A DNA stretch of 64,000 nt from Chitinophaga filiformis (GCF_023100805.1 NZ_CP095855.1:1550001-1614000); one strand, 5' to 3'; shown: positions 21,401-30,557, numbered from the stretch's first letter. Notes: generated by a model from the letters alone, not told the origin. Made by a program: numbers and translations.

Positions 21401-24400
21401 TGAAAAGCTATCCGCTTATGCAAGGCGGAAAGGGTACTATATTCCCGATACACAGGCTTCATTGGCGAGGCAGGTCGAATTACTGCATACACATAGATCA
21501 CCTAACAAAATTTTAATCGCTTCTTTCCTAACCTTAGATAAAATAATTTCAAGCAACTATACGGGTCCTTTAGATTTTATATGGGATAGTTTTTTGTTAC
21601 AGGAGAAATTACAAATGTTGAAGGGGAAGATTCCGGCAGATTTTCAATCTAAAGAAGAACAAAAAGAAGATGATTTTCAAACTGACGTTAATTCAATTCA
21701 AAAGGATTATGATTTATTTTCCCTAATTAAACTGCACAAACCACTTATTGATTATTACTATAAAATGCTTTATGATAATAATCAGGATTCGCAGCTATTC
21801 CTTTGCGATACTAGGCTGACTGACTACTATGGTATTGAGAAGAGTTTAAATCTTAATGCTAAAGATGTTCAGATGTGGTATAAAGAAGCAGATTACGATA
21901 CTGATAAGGAAATTGCAGCTGAGTTCTTTTCATCAGTTCATGAGAATGCTAACACCGACTTTAATATTGATGAAGCGAAAGAAATACTCCGGCAAATCTT
22001 TTTGATACCCGAAGAGGGCGGCATTCCATATCCGTGGCATGATTATCAACACCCTTGTTTAAATGAAATTTTACCGGCAAAAAAGGATCTGCTAATTTCT
22101 TTACCAACCGGGGCAGGTAAATCATTATTATTTCAAGGGCCTGCCTTATTCCGTTCAGCATTTTCGTGTAAGCTTTCAATTGTTATCAGTCCGCTTCGTG
22201 CTTTAATGCAGGATCAGGTAGATGCCCTTTGGAATAAAGGATTTTATAGCAATGTTGAGTTTCTAAGTGGAGACAAATCTCATGTTGAAATTAGAGATAT
22301 TTATCGTAGGATCTCAGGTGGAGAGGTTACTCTTCTTTACATAACACCAGAACGGTTTAGGTCTCGTTCCTTTGAAAATTGCCTTCTTACTAGATTGGAT
22401 GCTGATAGCGGATTAGAGTACGTTGTATTTGATGAGGCTCATTGTATTTCACAATGGGGTCAGGAGTTTCGTCCTGATTATTTGAATGCTGGTAGAAAAG
22501 TGGCAGGTTATTCCGGAATTTATCAAATGTGTAAGCTGCTATTTTCTGCAACAATATCAGAACAAGTATTTGAAGAAATAAGTATTCTCATGCCGGGTGT
22601 TGTAACAGTGGAAGGTACAGAGAAAAGTTATAATCCGGTAAGAGACCACATCAAAATGGATTTCAAACATAATGTGGTTGAAGATGATAGGCTTCTTGAA
22701 GTTGCGAATTACTTAAAATCTGGCCGATTCAATCCTATATTAAGCAGGGCGATCATTTTTGTTAAAAGCAGAAAAAAGGTTGAAGAATGCTCGCTAATAA
22801 TGCCGGACAGTTTAAAAGATGTGTTTGGTGCAGACTGTGGTTTTGTAGATAAGGTAGGTGCGTTTCATGCAGGAATGGATGCGGAAGATCGTAAGGATAC
22901 TTACGAAAAATATAAATCGGGTGAAATTGTAATACTTTTTGCAACTAAAGCATTTGGTATGGGGATGGACATTCCAAATATTCATTTTGTAACTCATTAT
23001 TCACCACCAAGTACGTTTGAGGATTTTCTTCAAGAGGTGGGTAGGGCTGGAAGAAATGAGAAACAACGCTTGGAAGCTGGTTTTAATAGTAATGAGAATC
23101 CAATTAAAACACTTTGCCTTACTACCAATAATGACTTCGCAAAATTAAAAGACCAATTACATCAAAGCAGAATCTCATGGCATGAGGTCAAGGATATTAA
23201 ACAAGTGTTGGAAGAATATATCGCAAGATTTAAGTCATTGATACCGGATACTGAAAGTCCAGTAGCAGTACCGTTTAATCTTTATTCAAATGAGAAAGGC
23301 TCTGTGAATGATGATCTTGATATTAAATTTAGAATATCCTTGCATTGGCTGGAACGGTTAGGAAGAATTAAGTTAGGCTACTTTACGATTACTCATCTGG
23401 AATTTGATGCTGAATCATTAAACAAATTATCTGAGCGAATATATAAATGTCCAGATAAAGATTGTGAGAAAGTATGCTATTCAATAATAGAGTTACTGTC
23501 TAATGATTTTCAATCTAATAAAGTAGTACAACTTTCTATTGCATCCTTACGTGGCATTTCCAAACTAAGCCTCGAGAATCTATTTACAGCTTTATTGAAG
23601 AACCACTCCGCAGGAATATTAAAGCTGTTGCAGGATGTAGTCGTTGAGCCAACCAAAATTCGTTTGGATGAGATAAATCACAGCAAGAATGTATATTATG
23701 ACAACGAAAAGTATCCAGCCCTACAAGTAATCTTTTCATTAGCATCTAAAATACTTGGATCAGTACCTTCTAACGGCTCTAAGTTTTTTGAAGGAGAGGA
23801 ATTGGATGATTTGTTAAAGGAATCAGTAAATGAGAATATTTATTTTATAAAGCTGCCCTGGACTAAGAAAGATAATGCTGAAGCTCAAACAAAGGAATAC
23901 AAAAATTACATCAAGGACATTTTCAAAAAGAGAAGCAAACACGCTTTTACAATCATCCGCTTATTGGGAAAGACCAAACATGAAACTAAAATGGAGAAGG
24001 TTTCTGATGGTAACCGAAAAATAAGAATAAAGCAGTCAGTATTTAATGGCTATCACAAAAAAGAAGAATGGTCAAATAAAATCACACAATTAGAGAAAGA
24101 TTGCATTAAGCTTTTGGATTATGTAGCAAAACAATACTTCGATAAAAATATTAAAAATTTCAACTGGCCAGATATTATTTCCGAATTGAATTTAAAAGGG
24201 AATATTCAATACTTATCTGACTTACTTTTTATTCTATCTGTATTAGGATATAGTAAAACCGGAGGCTTGCTTCCTACAGGAATTGAAATTTACCTTACCT
24301 CAGTCGAAAAAGTTGACGAAACAGATTTACAATCTCTTGATAAAAAAATATTTGATGAATTTGAGGAAACCCGAAAAGTGAGAGAATTAAAATTGATTGC

Positions 24401-26540
24401 ATTAGAGGTGTTGGCTGGGTTCCAAAAAATCGGTTTGGTCAATGATGCAAATGCAGTTAGGAAAAAACAAGATGCTTTTATAAGGAAATACTTTGGATGC
24501 AATTCGTTGGAAAGTTTGTTACAATTATTGCAGGATGAACTCCCGCCTAATGACCCGCTGCTTGTTAAATGGAGGGGTGATGCAATAAAAACTGAAGAAG
24601 ACCGGTTGAATGATGAGCAACGAAAAGTGTATGATTCCGAAATAAATCAGCATATAAATGTTATGGCTGGACCAGGATCTGGCAAAACTCATACTTTAAC
24701 TCTTCGTGTGGCGAGACTCGTGCATCATATTGGAACAAAGCCAGAGGAAATTTTAGTATTGGCATATAATAGAGCAGTTGTTTCCGAATTGAAAGAAAGA
24801 TTAGGCCGCTTATTCAACGATTTGGGCTACGGAAATTTAGCAAAGAGAATCAAGATATTTACCTTTCATGGTTTGGCTAAAAGATTTTGTCAAAACGAAA
24901 TTAAAGGGCAACCATTCGATGAATGGGAGAGAATTTTACTTGGACAACTGAATAATGCACCTGGTCAAATCATGAATCAATTAGCACCATTAAAGCACAT
25001 TTTGGTAGATGAATTTCAGGATATTAATAATGTAAGAATTAGGATTTTAAACAAACTGCATGAATTAACGGATTCTCACATATTTATTATTGGTGACCCT
25101 AATCAAAGTATATATGGCTACGAAAGAATAAAGGAAGGAGGAAGCATGAGTCCTTGGCCATATTATGGAGATTTTAATGAGATATTCAATCCAACTCAAT
25201 TTGAATTATACGATAATCACCGGTCATATCCCGCAATATTGAATTTGGCGAATCAGGTATTGACGCTTCCGGAGGAGCACCAAAATTTAATTCTAAGACC
25301 AACAAGAATTCCTGATGAAAATTTCATTACAAACTATGCTGAGGTAATTGACAGAACCCAACAGAGAGTGGATTGGTGGGATCGGATTTCAATTTTAATG
25401 CAAGAAAGAGTTGGGCAACGGCCATATAAGCAAATTGCAATTCTTTTCAGAACAAACAATGAGGTGTATAGAGGCTTTCAAAAAATAAAAGGTCTTAATC
25501 TTCCAAATATTAGAATCCGTATTCAAGGGAGTTTGCCATATGAGTTCACACGTATAAGAGAATGTCATGCTGTTATACAATTCTTAAAATCTAAACTAGG
25601 TCAACAAATTCCGTTAGAATTTAAGAAAATATTCCGAGTATATATTAACGACCTGATAAACCAAAACCCCAATTGGAATCATTTTTATATCAGAGTTATT
25701 TATGCACTCGTTTTAGAATACTTGGAAGAACAAGAAGAAAGTCATGTATTCGATAATTTGTTAGAGTTCATATCTGAATTGACATATAAGGATGATGGGC
25801 AATTGTATAAAATATATGAAAAGCATTTAGATAAAATTTCGACTACAACTCATGAAACGGAAATTATTCTCACTACAATGCACAAGGTTAAGGGCCTAGA
25901 ATTTGATAGTGTTATTATCCCCCCTTCATTCTCAAATTTACCCTTAAAAATCAATGATCCGTTAATGGGATCGGAACTTGAAGAACAGTTGGACGAAGAA
26001 AAAAGACTAGTATTTGTAGCATATACAAGAGCAAGGTATCGATTGTTAGTCTTCAAGCATTTCAGAGAGATTGCATTAGCGAATAATACAAGGTATGTTA
26101 TTCCTGAAAATGCAAATATTGGCCTGGGCATCCCTATACAGCCGGGAATTAAAAAACTGAAAATTGGTTGGGCAGCAAAAGCATTTAACTTTAATAGTGG
26201 TGTAAATAGTTATATCAACACTTCAGTCAGAAGTGGTGATTTTGTTTTTGTTAGACAAAAAATTGTACCATTTAATGGAGGACATTTTACGGTGTATGAA
26301 ATCGTAAAGGAAAATACTTCAAGGCCAATTGGTGAGCTGGCTTCAAATGCCAATTTTGTTAACGACCACCAAACTATTTCAGGTTTTGTTGTAAACGAAG
26401 TAGTAGTATGGTCTTTTGATGATACTTGTAAATTTGATGCCGAGAATGGTACAAATTATTCAAGAGATTGGTGTCCAGAAGCACGAAGGCAAGGGTACAT
26501 TTATTTGGTTGATTTTGCGGGATTTGGGGGAGCTAAGTAA
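18405..26540 (+). CDS. giant fusion: CSD-like domain, DEDDh exonuclease, RecQ helicase, UvrD helicase
   Basis: This protein has 2711 residues from the ATG at 18405 (an in-frame TTG at 18375 is less likely). The order is as follows. A cold-shock/S1-like fold lies near 120-175 (LGKVKFFDHRVNNFGIIVG). A DnaQ-like 3'-5' exonuclease spans 515-630, with FDLES, then QNIKEFDLSVL, then HSATSDTELTYRLF, so D/E, D, H and D are all present. A long uncharacterised region follows (640-1210). A RecQ-type SF2 helicase spans 1215-1600, with SLPTGAGKSLLF, FDEAHCISQWGQEFRPDY and QEVGRAGRNE. A second helical linker follows. A UvrD/Rep-type SF1 helicase spans 2070-2560, with MAGPGSGKTHTLTLR, LVDEFQDINN, GDPNQSIYG, MHKVKGLEFD and VAYTRARYRLL. 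A beta-rich C-terminal domain ends the protein. Both helicase Walker motifs and the nuclease residues are intact. It is followed closely by mcrBC, and an anti-phage role is likely. I know of no characterised protein with this full architecture. Confidence 0.9.
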   Translation: MEIQNILNAANVNVQKLEKGLKHIGLTLSSFDSVAEEQVSGLIELFKIAVDIDPKTTAKFTKMDLRSKLEKVLKGQRINHNNHIVDTKEATVKEVVANEQIKKPRLNVKLDSKDINAAKKIKLGKVKFFDHRVNNFGIIVGIDDAIECHVSPTNILTPPINDDDIVAYEPVLNRDGKYRAARVSKNIPVFIFNKESSQISYAYPLFDNHLEKEITLTGKYETGFATVRAKYYRASSWKISVVPSENIPKAKSISYGKNIIVNLLPNLNDYKGTIEWLTFLLQTELVESDLDSIYSEVINKLEQKTIPEINKEVKNIKDGSSFKSYFEKKKKSLNKISFVLWALGEIEKLPNAVNQAEVDIWRFDILPSLHWQALQQVITKLFSEQGPTKQVEESYKHLISLGWEITTKDELERVIDFLSSFTIKFPFIGFSEADFKCIINQFYIELYNKGLLKELTDDRIKQCIEEIQSDSDKALFIEKQTPEKILSFYNLFPGLSSYRENYFAGILDAEISKIEFLCFDLESDGENIIEFAWKSRSEVKSEADFKQQEDGITELVWLLNSGTLIIGQNIKEFDLSVLANHGASPSSDCIWDTLEVEMLLNPGRFSYGLKTQHSATSDTELTYRLFKNQLSRIIVLQSSLSAVKELLPAKAIEAINLVGSNPNWDLLDYEYFVKQSNEFFRPNPTNQNISEQTFNQLTQKLKEEGNKVVIAPEFLWNTLSHQFDLTFYSDSKSFGFCLNKNKIEASISDDKLLKAILLRFVDLYTSKGLQPYFQHLPIAIRLKLNGEQATLICDYIEVDFESINHKPICVKPTDIEILKKQKHNFSDLKVIVVGNELYNLTSKLQLGQDLDFATIFDRLKNEPIWLQMSGGKSFIGLEQSHCRQLGITEFPEFIQNIWLEKIGKGKFKVWCNINFDTCINDLPLNEASYIDWVDENFTKTKSFIIRPDARKSGYIAEQKRVNPESLYRKIYWVYQFKLFEGIGNTNNPKVLIVNDESEIEKLSAYARRKGYYIPDTQASLARQVELLHTHRSPNKILIASFLTLDKIISSNYTGPLDFIWDSFLLQEKLQMLKGKIPADFQSKEEQKEDDFQTDVNSIQKDYDLFSLIKLHKPLIDYYYKMLYDNNQDSQLFLCDTRLTDYYGIEKSLNLNAKDVQMWYKEADYDTDKEIAAEFFSSVHENANTDFNIDEAKEILRQIFLIPEEGGIPYPWHDYQHPCLNEILPAKKDLLISLPTGAGKSLLFQGPALFRSAFSCKLSIVISPLRALMQDQVDALWNKGFYSNVEFLSGDKSHVEIRDIYRRISGGEVTLLYITPERFRSRSFENCLLTRLDADSGLEYVVFDEAHCISQWGQEFRPDYLNAGRKVAGYSGIYQMCKLLFSATISEQVFEEISILMPGVVTVEGTEKSYNPVRDHIKMDFKHNVVEDDRLLEVANYLKSGRFNPILSRAIIFVKSRKKVEECSLIMPDSLKDVFGADCGFVDKVGAFHAGMDAEDRKDTYEKYKSGEIVILFATKAFGMGMDIPNIHFVTHYSPPSTFEDFLQEVGRAGRNEKQRLEAGFNSNENPIKTLCLTTNNDFAKLKDQLHQSRISWHEVKDIKQVLEEYIARFKSLIPDTESPVAVPFNLYSNEKGSVNDDLDIKFRISLHWLERLGRIKLGYFTITHLEFDAESLNKLSERIYKCPDKDCEKVCYSIIELLSNDFQSNKVVQLSIASLRGISKLSLENLFTALLKNHSAGILKLLQDVVVEPTKIRLDEINHSKNVYYDNEKYPALQVIFSLASKILGSVPSNGSKFFEGEELDDLLKESVNENIYFIKLPWTKKDNAEAQTKEYKNYIKDIFKKRSKHAFTIIRLLGKTKHETKMEKVSDGNRKIRIKQSVFNGYHKKEEWSNKITQLEKDCIKLLDYVAKQYFDKNIKNFNWPDIISELNLKGNIQYLSDLLFILSVLGYSKTGGLLPTGIEIYLTSVEKVDETDLQSLDKKIFDEFEETRKVRELKLIALEVLAGFQKIGLVNDANAVRKKQDAFIRKYFGCNSLESLLQLLQDELPPNDPLLVKWRGDAIKTEEDRLNDEQRKVYDSEINQHINVMAGPGSGKTHTLTLRVARLVHHIGTKPEEILVLAYNRAVVSELKERLGRLFNDLGYGNLAKRIKIFTFHGLAKRFCQNEIKGQPFDEWERILLGQLNNAPGQIMNQLAPLKHILVDEFQDINNVRIRILNKLHELTDSHIFIIGDPNQSIYGYERIKEGGSMSPWPYYGDFNEIFNPTQFELYDNHRSYPAILNLANQVLTLPEEHQNLILRPTRIPDENFITNYAEVIDRTQQRVDWWDRISILMQERVGQRPYKQIAILFRTNNEVYRGFQKIKGLNLPNIRIRIQGSLPYEFTRIRECHAVIQFLKSKLGQQIPLEFKKIFRVYINDLINQNPNWNHFYIRVIYALVLEYLEEQEESHVFDNLLEFISELTYKDDGQLYKIYEKHLDKISTTTHETEIILTTMHKVKGLEFDSVIIPPSFSNLPLKINDPLMGSELEEQLDEEKRLVFVAYTRARYRLLVFKHFREIALANNTRYVIPENANIGLGIPIQPGIKKLKIGWAAKAFNFNSGVNSYINTSVRSGDFVFVRQKIVPFNGGHFTVYEIVKENTSRPIGELASNANFVNDHQTISGFVVNEVVVWSFDDTCKFDAENGTNYSRDWCPEARRQGYIYLVDFAGFGGAK

Positions 26541-26621
26541 TTAACGGGTAATCCATAATTGCAGGGTCATTTCTGCATTGATTGCCCGGAATCAATTCTT
26601 TAACAGAAATAAGTTTGTTAT

Positions 26622-28970
26622 ATGACTGAACTGGAAATAAATAAAGGAATTAAAGCCATTTGCGATACTTCAAATGAGATAGCGTCTTTTTATGCCGATA
26701 ACAATGCCCTCGTTGCCAAATTGAATTCGGTGCCGCAGGATGAATTACAAAAAGCTTCTGATTATTATGCTTCTCGTTCGGGCGTGATCGTTGACCTTCG
26801 AAAAGATGTATTAGATCATTTGAAAGATGGTAATAAACTGGATATTACAATGCTTGATGGATTAGTCCTAAAGCATAAGACCGGAAAAGAGCGCCAGTAT
26901 CGTTCATACAAGAATTACTATTCAATTTTCTTTCCTATAATCACTTTTTATGGCCATAATGATATTCGCGAATTCATTAATGGTTTCATTGCAGAAATAA
27001 TCAACCGGTTACAATTAAGGGGCAAAACTAAACATATATATTTTGACTTTCAGGGTCCAAGACAACAAGGAAGCGACAGATTTTGGTTCGCCATTTTCAA
27101 TAATAAACAGGAAACGCAGTCAACGGGTTTACAATTATTTGTAGACTTCCATAATGGAAAAGTTAAGTATGGTGTTTATAAGCATGCAGATGAATCATAT
27201 TTAAAAGGACCAATAGAGATGTTCCCTGAAAGTTTTAAATTTTCAGAGATGTTGAAGTTGTTTGAGGAAAGCAAGCAATTGATACTGGAAGATGAACCTG
27301 TAAAGGATAAACTTTTAACGATACCACTCAATCAAAAACACCTGTATAAAATTTCACATGGTGCATTTAAAGCCAAAGGGAATGAAAGGATCCGTGATAT
27401 CTTTAAAGAAAATCAGTGGATAGTAATTCACGAAAATACTCAAAAAGGTCAGGCGGATAGTTTTAAAAATGATCTAACTGAAGGAGATTATGTTTACATA
27501 ACCATTGGGGGCAATGAATTATTTTCAATTGCAAAAGTAAAGCCCGGTTCATGGGCATATGTTCCTGAAGATATAACGAATGAGAATGGGTGGATATACA
27601 GAGAAGTCGAATATGTGAAGTCAGCCATCAATGCAGATACTACAACGTTAAAATCATTCAATGAACATATTTACCCAAGTGGCAACAGTACATTTACTGA
27701 AATAACCATTGATAAAATAGAAGAAGCAAATAAGAATATATTTGAACCCCATTTTGGTGTAGAATTTATTTCAGAAGGCGCCTCAAAAATTAAATCCAAA
27801 GGTGAATTCCAAAAACATCCAAACAACATCATATTGGTAGGGCCCCCTGGAACAGGGAAAACGTTTAATAGCATAGACAAAGCAGTCGAAATAATCACTG
27901 ACATCAAAGGTAATCATGATGACAATAAAATAGTTTTTGATAAACTTAAAAAAGAAGGACAAGTTGAATTTGTAACATTTCATCAAAACTATTCCTACGA
28001 AGATTTTATGGTAGGTATAAGGCCCGATATAGAGAATGAATCTTTACGCTTTAAGCCCTATAAAGGTATTTTTTATGAGATGGCTAAAAAAGCTAGAGAA
28101 AATTATTTTGCCTCGTTAAAAGACCAGCCCAAAGAAAAAAGCTTTCAGGATGTATTCGCAGATATCGTTAAACCACTTACCGAAAAGGGAGAGCATATAA
28201 AAATAAAAATGACATCAGGGGTCTTTTATACAATTACCGATATAAGTGACTATTCAATTTATTTCAATAAGCCTAGTGGTGACTCCCGCCACACCCTCAG
28301 CATTGATACATTGGAAGAAATCGTGGATGGGTCTAGAGAGTTTACAACTGGCTTAGGGCCTTATTACAATCCTTTAGCAGAATTAATCAGATCAAAGAAA
28401 AAGGAAAGTAATAATAATAATAATAAAGAACTAAAAAAGAATTTCGTTCTAATAATTGATGAAATAAACCGGGCAAATATTTCAAAAGTATTTGGTGAAT
28501 TGATCACACTTCTGGAAGAGGATAAAAGAATCGACGCTAAAAACGAATTGCGGCTTACACTGCCAAATGGAGAAAAGGAATTTGGCATACCGCCCAATCT
28601 TTATCTTATAGGCACAATGAATACTGCTGATAAATCAATTGCTCTTATTGATATTGCACTTCGCAGAAGGTTTGAGTTTATTGGGTATTTTCCTGACTAT
28701 AGTAAATTGGAAGAAGGTGATGGCGTTTTTTTAAAGCATATTAACAAGGAAATATATACACGTAAGAAATCTGCAGATTATCTCATTGGGCATGCTTATT
28801 TTATGACAGGGCTTGATACTTATACGGTCATAAAGAATAAAGTTATACCGCTGTTAATGGAGTACTTTTCCGGTAAGACAGAAGTTGTAGAAGAAATTTT
28901 AAAAAATAGCACTTGGGATATCAGCTATGATATAGAGAAATACGATTGGGTAATTCAACCATCAGTTTAA
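26622..28970 (+). CDS. mcrB: McrB-like AAA+ GTPase/ATPase restriction subunit
   Basis: This protein has 782 residues. It is the motor of a modification-dependent McrBC restriction complex. The C-terminal AAA+ module has Walker A LVGPPGTGKTFNS near 405, Walker B LIIDEINRANISKVFGEL near 610, and the McrB sensor-region signature GTMNTADKSIALIDIALRRR near 663. The N-terminal third (YSIFFPIITFYGHNDIREFI onward) resembles the MrcB-type N-terminal domain. A segment around 235-360 (NQWIVIHENTQKGQADSF, then GDYVYITIGG) looks like an EVE/PUA-type modified-base reader. It overlaps mcrC by one base (TAATG) and lies 81 bases after the giant helicase gene, with no terminator between. Confidence 0.92.
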   Translation: MTELEINKGIKAICDTSNEIASFYADNNALVAKLNSVPQDELQKASDYYASRSGVIVDLRKDVLDHLKDGNKLDITMLDGLVLKHKTGKERQYRSYKNYYSIFFPIITFYGHNDIREFINGFIAEIINRLQLRGKTKHIYFDFQGPRQQGSDRFWFAIFNNKQETQSTGLQLFVDFHNGKVKYGVYKHADESYLKGPIEMFPESFKFSEMLKLFEESKQLILEDEPVKDKLLTIPLNQKHLYKISHGAFKAKGNERIRDIFKENQWIVIHENTQKGQADSFKNDLTEGDYVYITIGGNELFSIAKVKPGSWAYVPEDITNENGWIYREVEYVKSAINADTTTLKSFNEHIYPSGNSTFTEITIDKIEEANKNIFEPHFGVEFISEGASKIKSKGEFQKHPNNIILVGPPGTGKTFNSIDKAVEIITDIKGNHDDNKIVFDKLKKEGQVEFVTFHQNYSYEDFMVGIRPDIENESLRFKPYKGIFYEMAKKARENYFASLKDQPKEKSFQDVFADIVKPLTEKGEHIKIKMTSGVFYTITDISDYSIYFNKPSGDSRHTLSIDTLEEIVDGSREFTTGLGPYYNPLAELIRSKKKESNNNNNKELKKNFVLIIDEINRANISKVFGELITLLEEDKRIDAKNELRLTLPNGEKEFGIPPNLYLIGTMNTADKSIALIDIALRRRFEFIGYFPDYSKLEEGDGVFLKHINKEIYTRKKSADYLIGHAYFMTGLDTYTVIKNKVIPLLMEYFSGKTEVVEEILKNSTWDISYDIEKYDWVIQPSV

Positions 28971-30289
28971 TGTATATACTTTTTGAATATGGAGATCATA
29001 TTTCGGTAACAGACAGAATAGGTCTGGAAATTTATCTGCATTCATTATGGCAGAATCATAAAGAGTTGTGGAAAGACCAAATGCCGGAGGCTGATGATTT
29101 GCCCAAGAGAGAATTTCAGCCATTCATTTCTTTTGATGGAGTGAGAGCAAAGGCGAATAATTTCGTTGGATTTATCCATTATGGTAATGAACTCCTTGAA
29201 ATTTACCCTAAGGTTTTTCGGCAGATGCTGAATCCAAACAAAGAATTGATGCACCAGCATTTATTCTATTGGTTCAGTTATTGCAAGAAGATTAAATTCC
29301 CCTTTAATCAATCATTTCTAAATAATTTTGATTCTGATTATTTTCCTGAATTGATCATTTATTTAATCGCTAATCAAATCAATGAAGTAGTGAACACAAA
29401 ACCTTATTCTGCTTATGAAGAAGTAGAAGAGGCATTGTTGATGCCCAGAGGAAAAATTAATTTCGGTCGTTACACAAGAAATCTCGCTTTCGGTAAAAGC
29501 CAATATATAGATTGTGATTATGAACCTTTCGTTTATGATAACAAAGTAAATAGAGTTATTAAATATTGTGTTCGCCTTTTATTGTCAAAGACGGTGGTGC
29601 CCGAAACTCAGAGAATTCTAAATGGAACTATTAATGTATTGGATGAGGTTGAAGATCAGGTTTGTTCTATAACTCAATTGAACCAGATAAAGATTCCGAC
29701 ATTATTCGTGGATTATGAAGATGTTATGCATTCTTGTAGAATGATCATCGAAAATCAGGTTTATTCATATGTGGAATATGAAATGAAGAACTGGAGTGTA
29801 TTATTTCCTATGGAATATATTTTTGAAGATTTCATTAGTGGGTTCTTAAAGAAACATTTTAATCAGGAGTTTGATATAGAGTCACAGAAATCTGAACTCT
29901 ATCTTCATCAGGATCCCCAGACATTTAACTTGCAGCACGATATTCTATTGACTAATAGAAAAACTAAAGAAAAAATAATTATTGATACTAAGTATAAACC
30001 CCGATGGGGTTTATCTGTATCAGATAAAAAGAAGGGAGTTTCTCAATCTGACATGTATCAAATGATAAGTTATGCCTATCGCAGAGGCACAGACAAGGTG
30101 ATCTTATTGTATCCCAATACTTCAGATAAACTGGCAGAGGATTATATGTTCACGGTGCAAAAATCAAAGGAAAATGAGCATATAAAAATTAAAGTGGTTG
30201 ACATCCCTTTTTGGTCTTCAACTGACCACAAGGAAGTTGAGTCAAAATTATTGACCAAGCTTGGCAGTGTATTACTAAGCGGATTTTAA
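28970..30289 (+). CDS. mcrC: McrC-like nuclease subunit
   Basis: This protein has 439 residues from the ATG at 28970, which overlaps the mcrB stop as TAATG; an upstream in-frame start at 28946 is less likely. McrC supplies the endonuclease of the McrBC complex. The N-terminal portion is the McrB-binding region (LFEYGDHISVTDRIGLEIYL). The PD-(D/E)xK site is LQHDILLTNRKTKEK followed by IIIDTKYKPRWG near residue 337, with a downstream Q (QSDMYQMISYAYRRG). It is intact and is the last gene of the island. Confidence 0.92.
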   Translation: MYILFEYGDHISVTDRIGLEIYLHSLWQNHKELWKDQMPEADDLPKREFQPFISFDGVRAKANNFVGFIHYGNELLEIYPKVFRQMLNPNKELMHQHLFYWFSYCKKIKFPFNQSFLNNFDSDYFPELIIYLIANQINEVVNTKPYSAYEEVEEALLMPRGKINFGRYTRNLAFGKSQYIDCDYEPFVYDNKVNRVIKYCVRLLLSKTVVPETQRILNGTINVLDEVEDQVCSITQLNQIKIPTLFVDYEDVMHSCRMIIENQVYSYVEYEMKNWSVLFPMEYIFEDFISGFLKKHFNQEFDIESQKSELYLHQDPQTFNLQHDILLTNRKTKEKIIIDTKYKPRWGLSVSDKKKGVSQSDMYQMISYAYRRGTDKVILLYPNTSDKLAEDYMFTVQKSKENEHIKIKVVDIPFWSSTDHKEVESKLLTKLGSVLLSGF

Positions 30290-30463
30290 CTGGTTTTGAT
30301 ATTACTTTTGCCTGGTAGGTATAACAACGAAAGGGAAAGTATTATTGAGGCGGTTTTTTATATCAGGAAGAAAATAAATCTCATGGTATACCTAGTGACA
30401 TTGTAGATATTTTGCCTATCAATTGTTTTACAGGACTAATACGCTTAAAGAATTCCTTTAATT

Positions 30464-30492
30464 GGTTCGACAATCTGCCGGCGGACTCCACC
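30464..30492. other. right island junction (attR-like)
   Basis: GGTTCGAC, 13 unrelated bases, then ACTCCACC repeats the two octamers of the tRNA-Ala 3' region at 4712-4740 with identical spacing. The sequence leaves the AT-rich style of the island at this point. It does not fold into a tRNA. The intergenic stretch 30290-30463 before it holds no gene that I can see. Confidence 0.6.
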
Positions 30493-30496
30493 AGGT

Positions 30497-30545
30497 AAAA
30501 AGCCTTAGAATTTCTTAGCAGTAAGGATTTTAAGGCTTTTTTGTT
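30497..30545 (+). terminator. displaced terminator, probably the original one of tRNA-Ala
   Basis: AAAAGCCTTA (30497-30506) pairs with TAAGGCTTTT (30531-30540), with a second stem block inside, and T residues follow. It begins 4 bases after the attR-like repeat, as the left terminator follows the tRNA. Before insertion it would have ended the tRNA transcript. It may now also end mcrC transcripts. Confidence 0.75.
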
Positions 30546-30557
30546 TGTGTAGATTCT

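Noticed and set aside
28409..28429. AAT trinucleotide run as a phase-variable repeat in mcrB
   Set aside because: The units are in-frame Asn codons, so slippage would change the number of Asn residues rather than shift the frame; few units.
30441..30493. A second tRNA or tmRNA 3' end at the right island junction
   Set aside because: GGTTCGAC and a CCA-like end are present, but no T stem or acceptor stem of normal size can be drawn.
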